NCBI GenBank assembly: GCA_947044405.1
Contig: CAMRHE010000156.1
Coordinates: forward strand, 849,001 to 913,000
Reading direction: 5' to 3'
DNA from: Leptodactylus fallax
Taxonomy: Eukaryota > Chordata > Amphibia > Anura > Leptodactylidae
DNA: 64,000 bases
The position numbers and the translations under genes were made by a program. Shown here piece by piece: positions 33,358 through 43,319 of the stretch (positions are counted from its first letter, which is position 1; every line of letters begins with the position of its first letter). Under the pieces are notes generated by a model, which saw only the letters and a list, made by a program, of their open reading frames with translations, had not been told where the DNA came from and did not search any database.

Positions 33358-35156
33358 GCTGACACTTTTTGCGATTGGAGCTTCATTTGCTTCAGTGCTT
33401 CTACCTCATTGGTTTGAAGCTGGACCCACTCTGTCACAGGCAGTTTGTGATCAATCACAGTCTCTTTTACTGTTGGACCTTCTTTAGCCACCTTATATTT
33501 TGCAGGAAGTCCACCTTTAACAGTTACTACAACAAGAGCCTGAAGAGGTTGAAGTTCTCCCAAACTAATTGGCTGTTCATCAACTTGCAATATTATAAAC
33601 TGTGCATCATCCACTTTAGCAACATCTTCCTGGGGAACTATACCGTTCACCTGAAGTTCTACACAATCACGCTGCTCCATCATAATCTGATCATTGGTAT
33701 CACCGTAGTTGGACAGGTCACTCATGTCTGTCTGACTTAATGGCTCTCTTTTCTCTGCCTCTATGCCGGAAGCTTTCTCCAATTCTAAAGCCTTTTGTTG
33801 CCCACTAATCTCTGATTCCAGCTGCAAAACTTTCTTCATTGTCACATTTTTCTGAGCAGCCTTCATGTCAGTTTTTACTAGTTCACCTTGCAGATCTTCC
33901 TCCTGTTGGTCCACTTGCAGCTTTAGTTTAGCAACAAGCATTTTTAGATCTACAATCTGAGCAGATAAACTAGACATGTTTTCCTCAAACTGAATCCTCA
34001 TGTCTTCTAACTGGAGGTCCAATTCTCTCTTGGCCTTTTCCAGCTTGTCATAAGCATTGGCTTTCTCCTCATACAATATCTGCACAGATTTCAGGTTTTT
34101 TTCAACTTCTTTGCGATTCACCTGTAATCTTTGTAAACTCTGAGCATGGGCAGATGACATCTCCATCAACTCTTTGTCTTTATTTTGCACCAAAACGGAC
34201 AATTTCTCATTATCTTCACAGGATCCTGTAAGTGCCCTCTCCAGGCTACATATTATAGCTTGGAGTACCATTTCTCTTTGATCCAGAACTCCAGCTCTGC
34301 TCCGCCATTCCTTCACTTCATTGTTTAGCTGAACCTGCTTTAGATCATGCAGGTTCTGCTCTGACTGCAGCGTCTGCACCACAGATTCCAATTCATTTTC
34401 TCGGTCAGACACCTCCTTCCTCAGCTGTGCCACTTCATTTTCTTTATCAATTAATTCAGCTGAAAGTTTTTCACACTTCATGACTTGGGCCTCCAAATAT
34501 TCTGATTGACGTTGCAAAAATTCACTTTTCTCACGTTTAGTGCTTTCAAGGTCATCTCTTAATTTTTCGATGACACTCGCTTTAGCACTGGAGTCTTGGA
34601 CATGCTGCTCCTTTAAATCCTGCAATTGCTTCTCAAGCACTTGCTTTTGCTCCACACTCTGTAGAACTTTATTATATAGAGTGCATTTCATTTCTACAAA
34701 CTCCTTATTAGTGACACAGTCCATTCCAGGCAAACCCAGCACCACATTTTCACAATGATTAGGATATGAACTCTTTATAGAGTCAAGTTCTTTCTTTAAC
34801 TTCAAGTTCTCTTTTTCTGATATCTCAAGTTGCCATTTCCAATCAGATATTTCACCCTCATAAATAAACCTGATGGCATAAATCTCATCTTGAAGCTGCT
34901 GCACCATAATATTTTCTTCTTTGGCACTTTCATGCACTCCAGTATGAGACATACAGTCGACAGGGACATATTCTTTCATAGAACAGAGGTGCTTCAGAAA
35001 AACTAGGTCACTGTCATGCAACCCATTTTCTTTACTTGCACTCCACAGACTCTGTTCCGGGTTTTATGTCTCTCTGCCTTGAGACTGTTGCAACAACACA
35101 CCTGTGCACATCTTTTCTGCTTTCTTACAAACTGAAGTTTTCTTTTTCTTGTCCAT
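33315..35156 (-). CDS. Long coiled-coil protein carried by LTR element
   Basis: The likely native start is ATG at 35154-35156 in a good context (ACCATGG), followed by a lysine-rich MDKKKKTS. An in-frame TAA at 35064-35066 cuts it after about 30 codons. The frame is then open for more than 580 codons to 33315; the first ATG after the stop is at 34979 and would give 554 residues. From about residue 40 to 400 of the open part the sequence is rich in Leu, Glu, Lys and Gln with heptad-like spacing (for example ENLKLKKELDSI, EKAKRELDLQLEDM), so a long coiled coil is expected. The last 140 residues are less charged (FIILQVDEQPISLGELQPLQ). I see no zinc knuckle, protease or polymerase motif. It could be a captured host gene or a very unusual gag; I cannot name it. 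Confidence 0.75.
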
Positions 35157-35625
35157 GGTTTAATAACAAGATTACACAATATTCACCAGAAACCTTGGGT
35201 TCAACCAGCAGCAACTTTTTACTATCTTGACAGTAGTCACATATATTCACCAAACAGTTAACTTATGTGGCGCTACAACAACCAAGATTTTCTTCTGTCT
35301 TCCACAGAAAACACAAACATGGCATCATAACCTTTCACATAGACGGTTTGCAATATCCAATTTATATACACATTGCTTACTTTCTTGCCATCAGCAAGCA
35401 CTTTACAGACTTCTGTGCCACAGTATACAAAGTCCATTCCCTGGATTCCTCTTCCAGAGTTTTACTTTCACCAGTGCTTTGCTATTTTGCAGTTCCACTC
35501 ACTCCTCCTGGGTTTCTGACTTGAAATCACAGACTTCTTTTTCAGATGTAGGCCACAATGCACATTTAGCAATACTGCAGTTTACCAAACACTTGTCTTC
35601 CAGGACTTGCATGAATCTCTTTCTG
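35157..35625 (-). other. Leader between primer site and coiled-coil frame
   Basis: About 470 bases. Short open stretches in different frames include MVEDAGRKRFMQVLEDKC beginning inside the primer site, a Cys-containing MDFVYCGTEVCKVL and later ICDYCQDSKKLLLVEPKV. They may be decayed coding sequence but do not form one frame. Confidence 0.4.
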
Positions 35626-35641
35626 CCCGCATCCTCCACCA
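35626..35641 (-). other. Primer-binding site
   Basis: On the minus strand TGGTGGAGGATGCGGG begins two bases after the LTR. Its complement CCCGCATCCTCCACCA has the form of a tRNA 3' end (T-stem, acceptor, discriminator, CCA) and is close to some tRNA-Ala ends. The exact tRNA was not identified. Confidence 0.75.
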
Positions 35642-35643
35642 TA

Positions 35644-36135
35644 TGTGACAATTGGGGGTAGTTTAGCATCAAAGGTAGCAGCTTCCTGGACTTTACAGAG
35701 GTGTTTGTGGCACTGGGAGCCAAATAAACAGCATATCAGGTAATGTCAATCCAAAAGAAATGGCTTTACTCAGCTTGTAAGTGATAACAGGAACAAAAAT
35801 AACAAAACAGCCTAGATCACACACAGGGCAATACCTCACTTCTTGAACCCTGACTAATTTCTGAGGGCAAGATGCTTTGCTGAGGTTTCTCCTCAGCAGT
35901 TTGGATCACACTGAGCTTAACCAAGTCCATTGTGGAATCCAGTCCTCTTGGGACAGACCACCTATCTGTCTCCAACTGGTCCACCGTCCACCTGCTCCCT
36001 GCAGGTTACCAGCAGCACACTCCTGCTGTGTGAACTCCCCTCTGGAGCGAAGCCCCCAGGTATGAGTGTGGTTGAGGACCTTTTCAATCCTGTTTTTGGG
36101 TTGCTCTCCAGTGCCCTCTAGGTTCACACTCTCAC

Positions 36136-36136
<1 letters not shown>
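35644..36136 (-). repeat. Upstream (5') LTR, 493 bp
   Basis: In element orientation it runs from TGTGAGAGTGTGAACC to AATTGTCACA, same length as the other LTR. It would hold the promoter, but no clear TATA box was pinned down. Confidence 0.88.

Positions 36137-36179
<43 letters not shown>
36137..36179. repeat. AT microsatellite
   Basis: TA repeat separating the LTR element from the short Tc1 derivative. Confidence 0.93.
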
Positions 36180-36182
<3 letters not shown>

Positions 36183-36398
36183 TGTGCAAAGCAGTAATCA
36201 AAGCAAAAGGTGGCTACTTTGAAGAACCTAGAATATAAGACATATTTTCATTTGTTTCACACTTTTTTGTTAAGTATATAATTCCACATGTGTTAATTCA
36301 TAGTTTTGATGCCTTCAGTGTGAATCTACAATTTTTATAGTCATGAAAATACAGAAGACTCTTGGAATGAGAAGATGTGTCCAAACTTTTGGTCTGTA

Positions 36399-36401
<3 letters not shown>
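36180..36401 (+). mobile_element. 222-bp deletion derivative of the DD38E-type element
   Basis: It is nearly identical to 32273-32492 of the full element, with about five differences, and ends in the same CTG before TA. Its left side starts CAGTGTGCAAAGCAG after TA. This looks like the outer CAGT of a left end joined to codons near the transposase C-terminus across a short AGT match. Confidence 0.85.

Positions 36402-36445
<44 letters not shown>
36402..36445. repeat. AT microsatellite
   Basis: TA repeat on the far side of the short derivative. Confidence 0.93.
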
Positions 36446-36446
<1 letters not shown>

Positions 36447-37404
36447 TCCATATATTTAACTATATGTCTGTACTCCATACCGTCACCCAGCCCCTAGTAA
36501 AATAGGTTGTCACCAGTAAGTCTGTAGCACCAAGCTGAAATGTTACCTGTCATACAGCTGAGAAATACTACTATTATTTGGTGGTCTGTCTACTGTGCCT
36601 ATCAATGATCACTAAAAGAAAGTGACAATGGCAGTAGAAAAGCAGAGAGCTGTTCCTTTATAGCTTTAGCTATAAGGACCTCAGTCTGATCAAAATCCTC
36701 AATCATTTGTATGATCCTTGAAAAAGATTTTTTTCTCACTATAACGTACTGTATGTTGGGGATGACACTGTGCATGATCGCAGCAGATTAGACAACACAA
36801 ACTTCCTGGCTACTAACCTGCTGTGATCTTCAGTAACAGCACTGTGAATAAGATATAAACAAGTTCCATCCACATATTGGGGTAGATAAACTAATACTGT
36901 ATCACTTTTAGACTGTGGAAAATTATACTAGCCCCTTCCTGTACCATGAGATAGTAGTACATCATGGAAATGTATGCCTTAACGCACCATGGTATAATAT
37001 TATGTCATGGTATTGTCTTCCACTCAGATCTTAAATGTCGAGATCAATCATGACAGCGGCATTTAAGGGGTTGCCCTAGGGTGATCTTGATCCTAATTCA
37101 GCAGCCTGGGGCCTGGTCCATGGCCCCGGGTCTGCATTCTTCTTATTAGGTCTTGATTCTGCCTCTGTATGATCAATTAGTTAGGTCCGGTCAGCCTATG
37201 CATATGCTGATGGCCGTTAAGTACTCTAATATTTCTGTATGTCCTGATTAGGGCAAAAAAAATCGAAAAAAAATTCATAAGTATTAAAAAAAAAAAAAAT
37301 AACCCCCATAAAATACCCCTTTTCCTAAATTATGTAAAAATACAAAGCATAGTATAAAACAGCACACATTTGGTTTTACTGCATCTGTAACAAACCGTAC
37401 AATA
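36446..37404. other. No gene recognised
   Basis: Contains A-rich stretches at 37257-37300 followed by AACCCCCATAAAATACCCCT, resembling internal parts of the TTAA-type elements elsewhere in the window. Nothing else stands out. Confidence 0.35.
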
Positions 37405-37411
37405 AAACTTA

Positions 37412-39260
37412 AAAATGGGAAGGCTCCAGATCTGATGGTTTCTCCTCCTTATATTATAAGAAATGTAATGGTATCCTATCCCCGCATCTCCTCCTGATGT
37501 TCAATTACATCCTCCAGTGGAGAAAATTTCCCCAAGATAAGCACAACCATTGCAGTTATCCCTAAGCCTGCTAACTATAGGGCAACCTCGCTTTTAAACA
37601 TAGATGTAAAATTATTCTCCTCCATCCTTGCCACATGTCTAAATATCCTCCTACTGTCCCTCATATAGTCTGACGAAGTTGGATTTATCCCCGGAAGACA
37701 GGCCTCAGATAATGTTAGAAAACTTTGTAACATTGTCCATTGGGCCGTTACCGTAAACCTGTCTCATTATTAACTTTGGACATTGAAAAAGTCTTTGATA
37801 CTCCCTCCTGGACCTACCTTGCCAATGTATTGAAAAACATGGGGATAACAGGTCACTTTCAGATATCCATTTGTGCTCTCTACTGTGACCCTACCGCATA
37901 TTTAAAACTCCCCACAGATTCCCTAATGCCTATTCAAATCCATTGTGGTACTTGGCAAGGTTGCCCCTGTCTCCTGCCTTATTTACCCTTGACAGTACAT
38001 CTTATTTTTTTGGGGACAGATTTCTGTGATTACTTATTTACCTTTGCCATTAAACTCCTAGTGTTTGCTATACGGGCCTACCCTGAAGGCGTGCAGATTG
38101 GAGATCATGAATACAAATTTAATCTTTTTGCAAATGGAATGCTTTTAACTATCACAAACCCTTTAGTTTCCCTCACCAACTTGATTAATACTCTCTCCCG
38201 CTTCACACAGCTTTCATGCCTTAAACTAAATACATCTAAGTCCGAAATTCTTCACCTTAATGTCCCCTCAGTTACTGCCAGGCTGATTTTGGCTTTCAGT
38301 CTAGAAATAAATATTTACCTTACCTAGGAGTCAACCTTTGTAATTCATTAGAGACCCTTTTCAAATGGAATTATGCCATATTGATCCCAAAACTCTTCAA
38401 GAATCTTGTCACGTGGCACTGCTCCACTCTTTCTTGGATAAGAAGAGTCTATTCAAGATGGTCACCTTACCCTGTATTCTTCACGTCTTTCACCCACAAT
38501 GGGTAGCATTGGAATCATCATTAGTAGCTCCGACCTCTTTGCAGGCCTCACTCTGGGCCCCAAGGTCAGCATCCTGTGCTCTTCCGTTTGCTGCCAAGGT
38601 AGCTAACTACAAATTGCAATTGTGGTGGAGAGTTTGTTTCCAGTATGGATTGCAAAGCCCGATTTCCTCTTTGGTTCCGCTATACCATAACCCTCTATTC
38701 CCTCCTGGCCTATCCCCTGAGGTGTTTAGTGGAGACACACTCGGTTTCACTGTCTAAACGATTTAATCTGTAACCGGCGGGCATTCACCAAAGAATATTT
38801 CACTATTACATATTCCCAGCATCCCTCTGAGGCATTTCAGACTGCACAGGTTTTTCCATTTTCTACGTTCTCTCACCCCACTCAAAACAGAGATTTCTCC
38901 TACTAGTTTCAAGAAGCTATGTTTGTTCAGAGCTACAGAAAAGGGATCTCTTTCATTTATATGCAGTATATTAAACACCCCACCCCCTAATACCAAACTT
39001 GACTTTATGGGGCCTGGGAGCGAGACCTTGATTCTACCCTGACATCAGCCCAATGGATTGACTGTTATACATCCATTAGCAGAGGCAGTTGGCAGGTCAC
39101 CCTTATGGAATCTTCTTTAAAAGTCCTTCATAGGACCTATCTGGTCCCACATTGCGTGCATAGCTTTTTTCCTATAGTTTCACCCCTCTGTTTTAGGTGC
39201 CTAAGGAATTACGCACTTCTTTCCATATATGGTGGACCTGCCCTCATGCCCATCACTTTT
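37412..39260 (+). pseudogene. L1 ORF2 reverse transcriptase fragment
   Basis: ORF2 copies L1 RNA into DNA at the target. Visible motifs in order: SDGFSSLYYKK, then GFIPGRQASDN, LLTLDIEKVFDTPSW, GTWQGCP and LFANGMLL. The last corresponds to the catalytic FADD and has lost both Asp residues (Asn-Gly). The best open part is 37740-38327. Later, IWWTCPHAHHF is the Cys/His segment near the ORF2 end. Several stops and frameshifts show it is dead. Confidence 0.85.
39248..39260. repeat. Target duplication of inner L1 (left)
   Basis: GCCCATCACTTTT, repeated exactly at 42332-42344. Thirteen bases is normal for L1 insertion. Confidence 0.9.
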
Positions 39261-39501
39261 ATTTTGTTTTAAATTCTGTTTTTATTAAATTTAACATCGT
39301 ACATGTACATAGTCAACATAATGCTGCTGCATACAATCAAAAACATAGCACGAACAACATGAAGTACATGAGTACAAAAGTCTTAGAGAAATATATATTA
39401 ACAAGTCGGATAACAAGACGCAGGGGCGCACCGCTAATGAGGCGAGGTGAGGCGGCCGTCTCGGGCGGCACTATCCGGGGGGTGGCATTTTACTATTTAA
39501 T

Positions 39502-39580
39502 GTAAACCAGCCCAGGACAGGCCGCTTTAAAAAAAAAAAAAAAACCAGAGCTGAGCGCGGCCTGTCCTGGGCTGGTTTAC
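39502..39580. repeat. Hairpin with 24-bp perfect arms
   Basis: GTAAACCAGCCCAGGACAGG plus CCGC at 39502-39525 pairs exactly with 39557-39580 around an A-rich loop. Same as 19453-19527 but longer by four pairs. Confidence 0.92.
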
Positions 39581-39900
39581 AAGACGTCGCATCTCAGCGC
39601 AGGCGGCGATACAATGACGTCATCACGCCGCCTACGCTGAGACACAGACGTCGCGGACAAGAGGAGGAGGCGGCAGCTGCATCAAGGCATCGCAGGTGAG
39701 TATAGCTTTTTTTTATCTATATAAATAGGCTGTAACCTGTTGGAGTATCCCCGGCAGGTCAGGGCCTATTTATTTACCTACCCGCGTCTGCTCGTGGCCG
39801 CCCCCGCTTACCCTTCTGCTATGGGCCGCAGAAAGGGAAGCGGATGCCGCTGTGAGCGGCCGCAGGCATCGGTAAGTTAGGCTGCGGGCCGCAAATAATT

Positions 39901-40227
39901 CTATTATTATACTCCGGGGTCTATTCAGACCCCGGAGTATAATAATCGGAGGCGTAGGGTTGGTGAGGGAACATAAAAAACAGTGTTACTCACCTCCTGT
40001 GATCCAATGTAACTCCGAGCAGGCTTGAGGCCTGTGGTGACGTCATCAGGTCGCGTCGCCGGGATGATCACGTGACGTGTGTGCGCAATTAAACAGGGCC
40101 GAAAGCTGCAAGGAGTGCACCGGTGTCCAGGATAGGTAAGTAACTCTGATTTTTATGTTTGTATTCTCCCCTGGGTCTCCAATCATTATACTCTGGGGTC
40201 TGAAAAGACCCCAGAGTATAATAATAG
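39901..40227. repeat. Foldback cassette, copy C (327 bp)
   Basis: Starts CTATTATTATACTCCGGGGT, ends GAGTATAATAATAG. Outer palindromes are present on both ends, as in copies A and B. Confidence 0.82.
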
Positions 40228-40238
40228 TTCATGGGTGG

Positions 40239-40745
40239 TCCACTATGGGGCATAATACCCTGTGCAGGGACCACTGTAGAGCATAATACCCTATGCAGGG
40301 GCCACTCTGGAGCATAATACAAGTGCAGGGGCCACTATAGAGCATAATACCGAGTGCAGGGGCCACTATGGAGCATAATACCAGTGCAAGGGCCACTATG
40401 GAGGATAATACCAGTGCAGGGGCCACTATGGAGCATAATACCCTGTGCAGGGGCCACTCTGGAGCATAATACCAGTGCAGGGGCCACTATGGAGCATAAT
40501 ACCGTGTGCTGGGGCCACTATAGAGCATAATACAAGTGCAGGGGCCACTATGGAGCATAATACCAGTGCAGGGGCCAATATGGGGCATAAAACTGTGTGC
40601 AGGAGTTGCTGCGGAACATAATACCGTGTGCAGTGGCCAATGCGGGGCATAATACCGTGTGCAGGGGCCGCTGAGAGGCATAATACAGTGTGCAGGGGCC
40701 GCTGCAGGCCATAACACTGTGTAATACTGTGTGCAGGGGCTGCTG
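40239..40745. repeat. About 31-bp tandem repeat array (about 15 units)
   Basis: Units of GCAGGGGCCACTATGGAGCA plus TAATACCAGT. Minus-strand open frames across it give a repeated peptide (for example YYAPQW, VLCSIVAPA) and are artefacts of the repeat. Confidence 0.9.
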
Positions 40746-41883
40746 TGGAACTTTATAGTGTGTGTAAATGGGGCGCTATAAACATGGGCTATGGCACCTG
40801 TTTATATTATACGCTGTCTGTTTATAGTGACCGTGTGATGTAATTGTAGCCTTGTCACATACTGTAGAGGACGAGGCTGTAGTTACATGACATGGCCGCT
40901 ATGAGATGAAATACACTATGTAAACAGAGAAGCGGTCACGGCGCTTACACAGGTACCATTCAAACAGCTGATTAGTGGGGGTCCTGGGTTTTTGAACCCC
41001 ACTGATTAGTTTATTAATGACCTGGAAAACCTTTTAATTAGTTAACACCTGGGGTGTTATTAATAAGGGGCACTATTTATACAGGGTACACACGGACATT
41101 ATTAATATAAAGATGCACTTGGGGGTATTATTCATTATGGGGGGTTATATCATATATTTTATAATTGGGGGTAGCAGCAGGATGGGGGCTTTGTGTAGGT
41201 GAGGACAATGTGGGTTGGATGCCTGGAAAAGTGAGGAGCCAAAGATGTCTGTGTTGCAACCTTTACAGAGACAAGTCACAGCTGGAAGAAGTGGTCATGG
41301 CGGTCCAAAGGGAAGAGAAGGGAAATGTGAAGGATTAGTCAGAGACGTCACCTGTAAGTCACAGAATGTTACTGCACTGTATTCACCTAAATGATAGAGG
41401 ATAAATACCTGAGTGATGGGGGTCTGTCTGCTGAGACCCCCACTGAGCCTGAGAATTGGTTTTTTTCCGCCCACTAGGTGGGAATTCAGCCTGACCGCAG
41501 CCATATATATAGGTGTGTCACTTGGTGGATGGACGAACCCGCGTGGCTCTCATTCACTTCAATGGGAGTGCCAAAGATACCCGAAGAACAGTACTCAGCT
41601 ATCTGCGGGGCTCCTATTATAGAGAATGGGGGCCACGTGGGCTCGTCTATCCACCAAGCAGAAGATGTGTGACTTTACTTTCATTGTTAATGCCGTGTTG
41701 TTGATCTGATACAGGAAGAAGAATTCTTAAAAACTGTTTTATAACTTTGTGTATTGTGTATATTGTGCGACGATAACAGTGTGTTAAACTAGTAGCATGG
41801 AAACTCAGTTTGTTTTTTTTTTGGGGGGGGGGGCGTCTTTCTATAGTCCGCCTCAGGCAGCAAAGAGGCTAGGTTCACCACTG

Positions 41884-42331
41884 ACAAGACGTAACAATTC
41901 AAACACTTTGGAAAATGTCAAAGTAATGGAAGTGAGTAGCATTGGTTTTTGCTACTGGACTATAAGGGGTGTGACAGCAAGTAAAAATTCTGCTTCGGGG
42001 GGGGAAATTGATTAGATTATGACAGAGTAAGGATGGTTTCATTCCGCAGTTATGTGAGTGTCTGTCTGAAGGTCAGCCAGGGGATCCATGTTTTAAGGAA
42101 GGTGTTTCTGGTCATTTTAGTCCAGTGTACCAGCTCCTCCATCCGGCATATATCATTTACTTTGGATACCCATTGTGGCAGGGAAGGGGGTGAGGTATCT
42201 CTCCAGTGTGCCGGTATTAGCAGCTTCGCTGCAGATATGGGATGAGTGGCTAGGTCTTCCCTTTTGGGGTGAAAATCAGCGTGGGGCAGCCACAGCAGAA
42301 TTTGTTCAGGAGATGGGGGGATCTGGACATC
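41884..42331 (-). pseudogene. L1 ORF2 C-terminal fragment
   Basis: The minus strand at 42050-42331 reads ISAAKLLIPAHWRDTSPPSL then RMEELVHWTKMTRNTFLKTW and ends IPWLTFRQTLT. This matches the tail of L1 ORF2, where A-x-x-L-I...HW and RMEEL...F...W motifs are typical. It is the 5'-truncated start of the inner L1. The portion from 41884 to 42050 is its 3' untranslated sequence up to the hAT. Confidence 0.8.
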
Positions 42332-42344
42332 GCCCATCACTTTT
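42332..42344. repeat. Target duplication of inner L1 (right)
   Basis: GCCCATCACTTTT, identical to 39248-39260. Confidence 0.9.
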
Positions 42345-42583
42345 GGCTAGCCATTCATAGAATGACAGAGCAGCTTTTTGGACAGTCTTTTCCATTATCA
42401 GCACCCATATTTCTTCTTAATCTTAAACTTGCGAGCTTTAAAAATGCACAATTTAAATTACTCCAATACATTTTGATGCCAGCTCAGATCCATATCGCCT
42501 TTAACTGGAGAAGATCTTTTCTCTTGTTGACCGATGTTGTCAGACAGGTTGACACCATCATGCTACATGAAAAAAATCAATGA
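42345..42583 (+). pseudogene. L1 ORF2 C-terminus of the outer L1
   Basis: Reads FWLAIHRMTEQLFGQSFPLS and later QFKLLQYILMPAQIHIAFNW, ending MLHEKNQ. It is the direct continuation of the frame interrupted at 39260. The rest up to 42927 is the 3' untranslated region with AATAAA. Confidence 0.75.
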
Positions 42584-42927
42584 CACTATTTCTGATGCTC
42601 GCCTGCTCTTTGAGGGTGTGTTCACACAGCGGAAAATGAAAATCATGCCAAATCTGCCATACTGTCTCCAGCTCTGATAGATGGCTTGGTTTGAGTGTAT
42701 CTCTTACCTACAGTCTCTCAGGTGAGATCCTTACTTTCCTACTTTATATCTATATGCACCTTTGTACCCTACTCCTTCCCCTTTTCCCTCCCTAAGTTGG
42801 TTTTGCCGATTTTACCTGCTCAGCAATTCTGATGTTTTGTACTTATATTCTTTTGCATATTTGTATTTGTATTATGCTTAACTTACTGCTCACTTTGTAT
42901 TACGTTATTGCAATATTTCAATAAATA

Positions 42928-43312
42928 CAGGTGCATCTCAATAAATTAGAATATCCTTGAAACGTTCATTCATTTCAGTAATTCAGTAATACAATTCATA
43001 ATCAGCATCTTCCATGATTGTTTCCTACTGAACCAGACTGAGGGACTATTTAAAGGCTTAGGAAACCTTGGCAGGTGAAACACTGAATTTACAATACTGA
43101 ACTTTTTTACAATATTCTAATTTTCTTAGATTTGGGTTTTCAGTACCTGTAATCCATAATCAACATTAATCCATAATCAACAGAAATAAAACACTTGAAA
43201 TAGAATACTATGTGTGTAAAGAATCTAGAAAATATAGAAAGTCACTTTTTTAGTTTAATTACTGAAAGAAAGAAATGTTTCAAAGATATTCTAATATATT
43301 GAGATGCACCTG
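42928..43312. mobile_element. Tc1/mariner-type MITE (385 bp)
   Basis: The left end is CAGGTGCATCTCAATAAATT; the right end on the other strand is CAGGTGCATCTCAATATATT. TA flanks both sides (42926-42927, 43313-43314). No reading frame is present. It inserted within a base or two of the L1 3' end. Confidence 0.92.
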
Positions 43313-43319
43313 TACCTTT

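Larger units (their letters stand above)
32504..36136 (-). mobile_element. Non-autonomous LTR retrotransposon with coiled-coil gene (3633 bp)
   Basis: Two direct repeats of 493 bp (32504-32996 and 35644-36136) bound a 2647-bp interior. Read on the minus strand, the upstream LTR is followed after two bases by a tRNA-like primer-binding site and the downstream LTR is preceded by a purine tract. These fix the orientation. I see no protease, reverse transcriptase or RNase H motif. One long frame for a coiled-coil protein fills most of the interior. The LTRs differ at about 23 positions (near 95% identity), so the insertion is neither fresh nor ancient. Both flanks are TA repeat, which hides the target duplication. 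Confidence 0.85.
39421..41883. mobile_element. Non-autonomous hAT (2463 bp), AGGCGG-rich ends
   Basis: The left end is CAGGGGCGCACCGCTAATGA; the right end on the other strand is CAGTGGTGAACCTAGCCTCT, and both lead into GAGGCGG. The 8-bp duplication ACAAGACG is perfect (39413-39420, 41884-41891). Its core matches the hAT at 19331 (hairpin, foldback cassette, tandem array) although the ends differ. No transposase is present. Confidence 0.92.
39261..42331 (-). mobile_element. Inner L1, 5'-truncated, minus strand, split by a hAT
   Basis: Its 3' end lies at 39261, with AATAAA on the minus strand, and its truncated 5' end at 42331, giving about 600 bp of L1 once the hAT at 39421-41883 is removed. 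The minus strand encodes the ORF2 tail at 42050-42331. The perfect 13-bp duplication confirms a single insertion into the older plus-strand L1. Confidence 0.88.
37405..42927 (+). mobile_element. L1 LINE, 5'-truncated, split by two insertions
   Basis: The plus-strand pieces 37405-39260 and 42345-42927 form one L1. The first holds ORF2 reverse-transcriptase sequence. The reading frame PHAHHF at 39241-39260 continues as WLAIHRMTEQL after the inserted block, and the piece ends with AATAAA at 42920-42925. An opposite L1 (39261-42331) lies between, bounded by a 13-bp duplication. A MITE follows exactly at the 3' end. Confidence 0.88.

Noticed and set aside
33369..33740. Plus-strand 123-residue open frame opposite the coiled-coil gene
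   Set aside because: Lies wholly antisense to the longer, compositionally coding frame and has no motif.
35499..35723. Minus-strand 74-residue frame crossing the LTR and primer-binding site
   Set aside because: It begins in the LTR and reads through the primer site; only the part after the primer site could be old coding sequence, and it ends quickly in a stop.
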